The notes under the pieces were generated by a model. The model made no database searches. It was not told the DNA's origin and worked only from the letters and a program-made list of their open reading frames with translations. A stretch of DNA of 6,496 bases from Planctomycetota bacterium (lineage in GTDB: Bacteria; Planctomycetota; Phycisphaerae; WQYP01). Made by a program: the position numbers and the translations under genes. Location of the stretch: the NCBI GenBank assembly GCA_021816165.1, contig JAKAYZ010000141.1, positions 1 to 6,496 of the forward strand, given 5' to 3'. Below, piece after piece: positions 5,454 through 6,496 of this stretch (its first letter is position 1; every line of letters starts with the position of its first letter).

Positions 5454-6482
5454 GTGAGTGTACCTCGCGGGATTTTATTTTCCGCCAAATCGTTCTGGCT
5501 GGCAGCTTTCGCCATGCTGATTGCAGCGGCGGCTGTTCTGTGTACGGCACCCCGCGGAAGTAAAGCCGCACCGGTCGGGCGGAGCATACTCAAGCCGGCG
5601 CTCGCCGCGCTCCACTCTTACAGCTATGTCGGCAAACAGCAATTGATATTGCAGCCGGGAAAACAGGTGCAACTGATCAACCACCGGGGCGCTGGATGCC
5701 TGACTTACATGTGGTTTGCGGGTGGCTGGAAAGGGTTTGATCACACAGTTATTCGAATATACATCAATGGTTCAATCACGCCCTGCATAAGCATGCAGTT
5801 GGGTATGGGCCACGGCATGGGCTACCGGGTGGCCAAGCCATGGGGAGTGGGGACAATCGGCCAGACCGGCATCCCCTCGGGCGTGTATGACACGTACCAG
5901 ATTCCATACCAGACATCGATTCGAGTAACCGCCCAGCTTGCTCCCGCCGTGAAGAAAACACCCCTCTTCTGGTGGATCATCCATGGAACCGACGGCATGA
6001 GGGTTCACCTTCACGGCGTTACGCTTCCCACCAATGCCCGGCTGTGTCTCTACAAAAAGGTAAACATACACGAAAAACCCCTCCAGTTTTTCACATTGTG
6101 CAGCGTCCGTGGCCCCGGCGAACTATTTGCCGTCGACATGAAGGGCGCAAGCCAAGGTAATTTCAATTACATGGAGGGATGTATGCGGGTGTTTATCAAT
6201 CGATTAAAAACACCCGAATTTCTCTCCAGTGGCCTGGAGGATTTCTTTACTGGTACCGGCTATTTCAATTGGGGCATTTTTCATACACCTGTAGGCGGCT
6301 GCACCTATATCAACAATCAATCCCACGCCTTTTCCGCCTACCGTTTTTTTACACGCGATCCATTCTTTTTTCAGCACGGCATGAAACTGGTCTGCCGGGA
6401 TGGCGAGCGATTGGGCGGGTATTTGTATTACAACCCGCAACCCGCCGTTTACACCACGTATACCTGGGTCTATCGCTGGTGA
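5454..6482 (+). CDS. Secreted or membrane-anchored DUF2961 / glycoside hydrolase family 172 protein
   Basis: The product is 342 aa with a GTG start, set by AAAGGAG at 5441-5447 with 6-nt spacing. An ATG at 5450 is out of frame and ends within ~35 codons. Residues 13-32 (SFWLAAFAMLIAAAAVLC) form a signal or anchor helix, so the enzyme acts outside the cytoplasm. The first jelly-roll half has LQPGKQVQLINHRGAGCLTYMWF, like the DUF2961 'GPG-I-RIW' block. The second half has FNYMEGCMRVFIN, then PEFLSSGLEDFFTGTGYF, GGCTYIN, YRFFTRDPFFF and a terminal YTTYTWVYRW, all in the family order, so the protein looks full length. GH172 (known) includes the bifidobacterial difructose dianhydride I synthase/hydrolase and enzymes acting on arabinan-type glycans. 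As I recall, its catalytic pair is two glutamates 21 residues apart. Here Glu241 (MEG) and Glu262 (GLEDFF) have exactly that spacing, so it is probably active. The substrate cannot be told from sequence. The neighbouring anomerase-like lipoprotein supports a sugar-use role. Confidence 0.85.
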   Translation: MSVPRGILFSAKSFWLAAFAMLIAAAAVLCTAPRGSKAAPVGRSILKPALAALHSYSYVGKQQLILQPGKQVQLINHRGAGCLTYMWFAGGWKGFDHTVIRIYINGSITPCISMQLGMGHGMGYRVAKPWGVGTIGQTGIPSGVYDTYQIPYQTSIRVTAQLAPAVKKTPLFWWIIHGTDGMRVHLHGVTLPTNARLCLYKKVNIHEKPLQFFTLCSVRGPGELFAVDMKGASQGNFNYMEGCMRVFINRLKTPEFLSSGLEDFFTGTGYFNWGIFHTPVGGCTYINNQSHAFSAYRFFTRDPFFFQHGMKLVCRDGERLGGYLYYNPQPAVYTTYTWVYRW

Positions 6483-6496
6483 TGGACTTTTTATTG

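Noticed and set aside
5450..5553. ATG at 5450 as a start near the GH172 ribosome site
   Set aside because: It is in a different frame that stops after about 35 codons; the GTG at 5454 opens the conserved domain.
5772..6071. Antisense ORFs within the GH172 gene
   Set aside because: They overlap a strongly supported coding region and their translations look like low-complexity shadows.

Overview
The window most likely comes from a Planctomycetota chromosome, probably a Phycisphaerae-like lineage. Three things point there: a FecR-type protein, several prepilin-like proteins with the H-X9-DG signature, and a DUF2961/GH172 glycosidase, all on one strand in moderately GC-rich DNA with long intergenic spacers. 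H-X9-DG pseudopilins are also expanded in Lentisphaerota and Verrucomicrobiota, so the phylum is an inference. All supported genes are on the + strand. I see no RNA gene, mobile element or CRISPR array.

Layout: (1) positions 2-661 hold the membrane-spanning and periplasmic part of a FecR-like protein that begins upstream of the window. (2) Positions 694-921 may encode a small membrane or secreted protein. (3) Positions 922-1154 are a promoter and a long structured leader. (4) Positions 1155-2213 encode the first prepilin-like protein, followed by a clear intrinsic terminator at 2259-2290. (5) Positions 2291-2586 are a spacer with a hairpin and a candidate promoter. (6) Positions 2587-3450 and 3747-4598 encode two closely related prepilin-like H-X9-DG proteins, a tandem paralogous pair separated by a 296-base spacer. 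(7) Positions 4709-5290 encode a probable lipoprotein that resembles RbsD/FucU sugar anomerases. (8) Positions 5454-6482 encode a secreted or membrane-anchored DUF2961/GH172 glycosidase.

Possible joint function (inference): the FecR protein would be the anti-sigma or sensor half of an ECF-sigma switch whose sigma gene would lie just upstream. The pseudopilin-like proteins would be exported and assembled at the cell surface or periplasm. The GH172 enzyme would cleave an oligosaccharide, possibly fructan- or arabinan-like. The anomerase-like lipoprotein would act on, or bind, the released sugar. This would be a glycan-use locus of a planctomycete type rather than a SusCD type. Sequence oddities worth attention are a prepilin with a non-standard cleavage site and no Pro22, an anomerase-like protein that appears to lack the catalytic histidine, and leaders with mutually exclusive hairpins before the first pilin gene and the GH172 gene.
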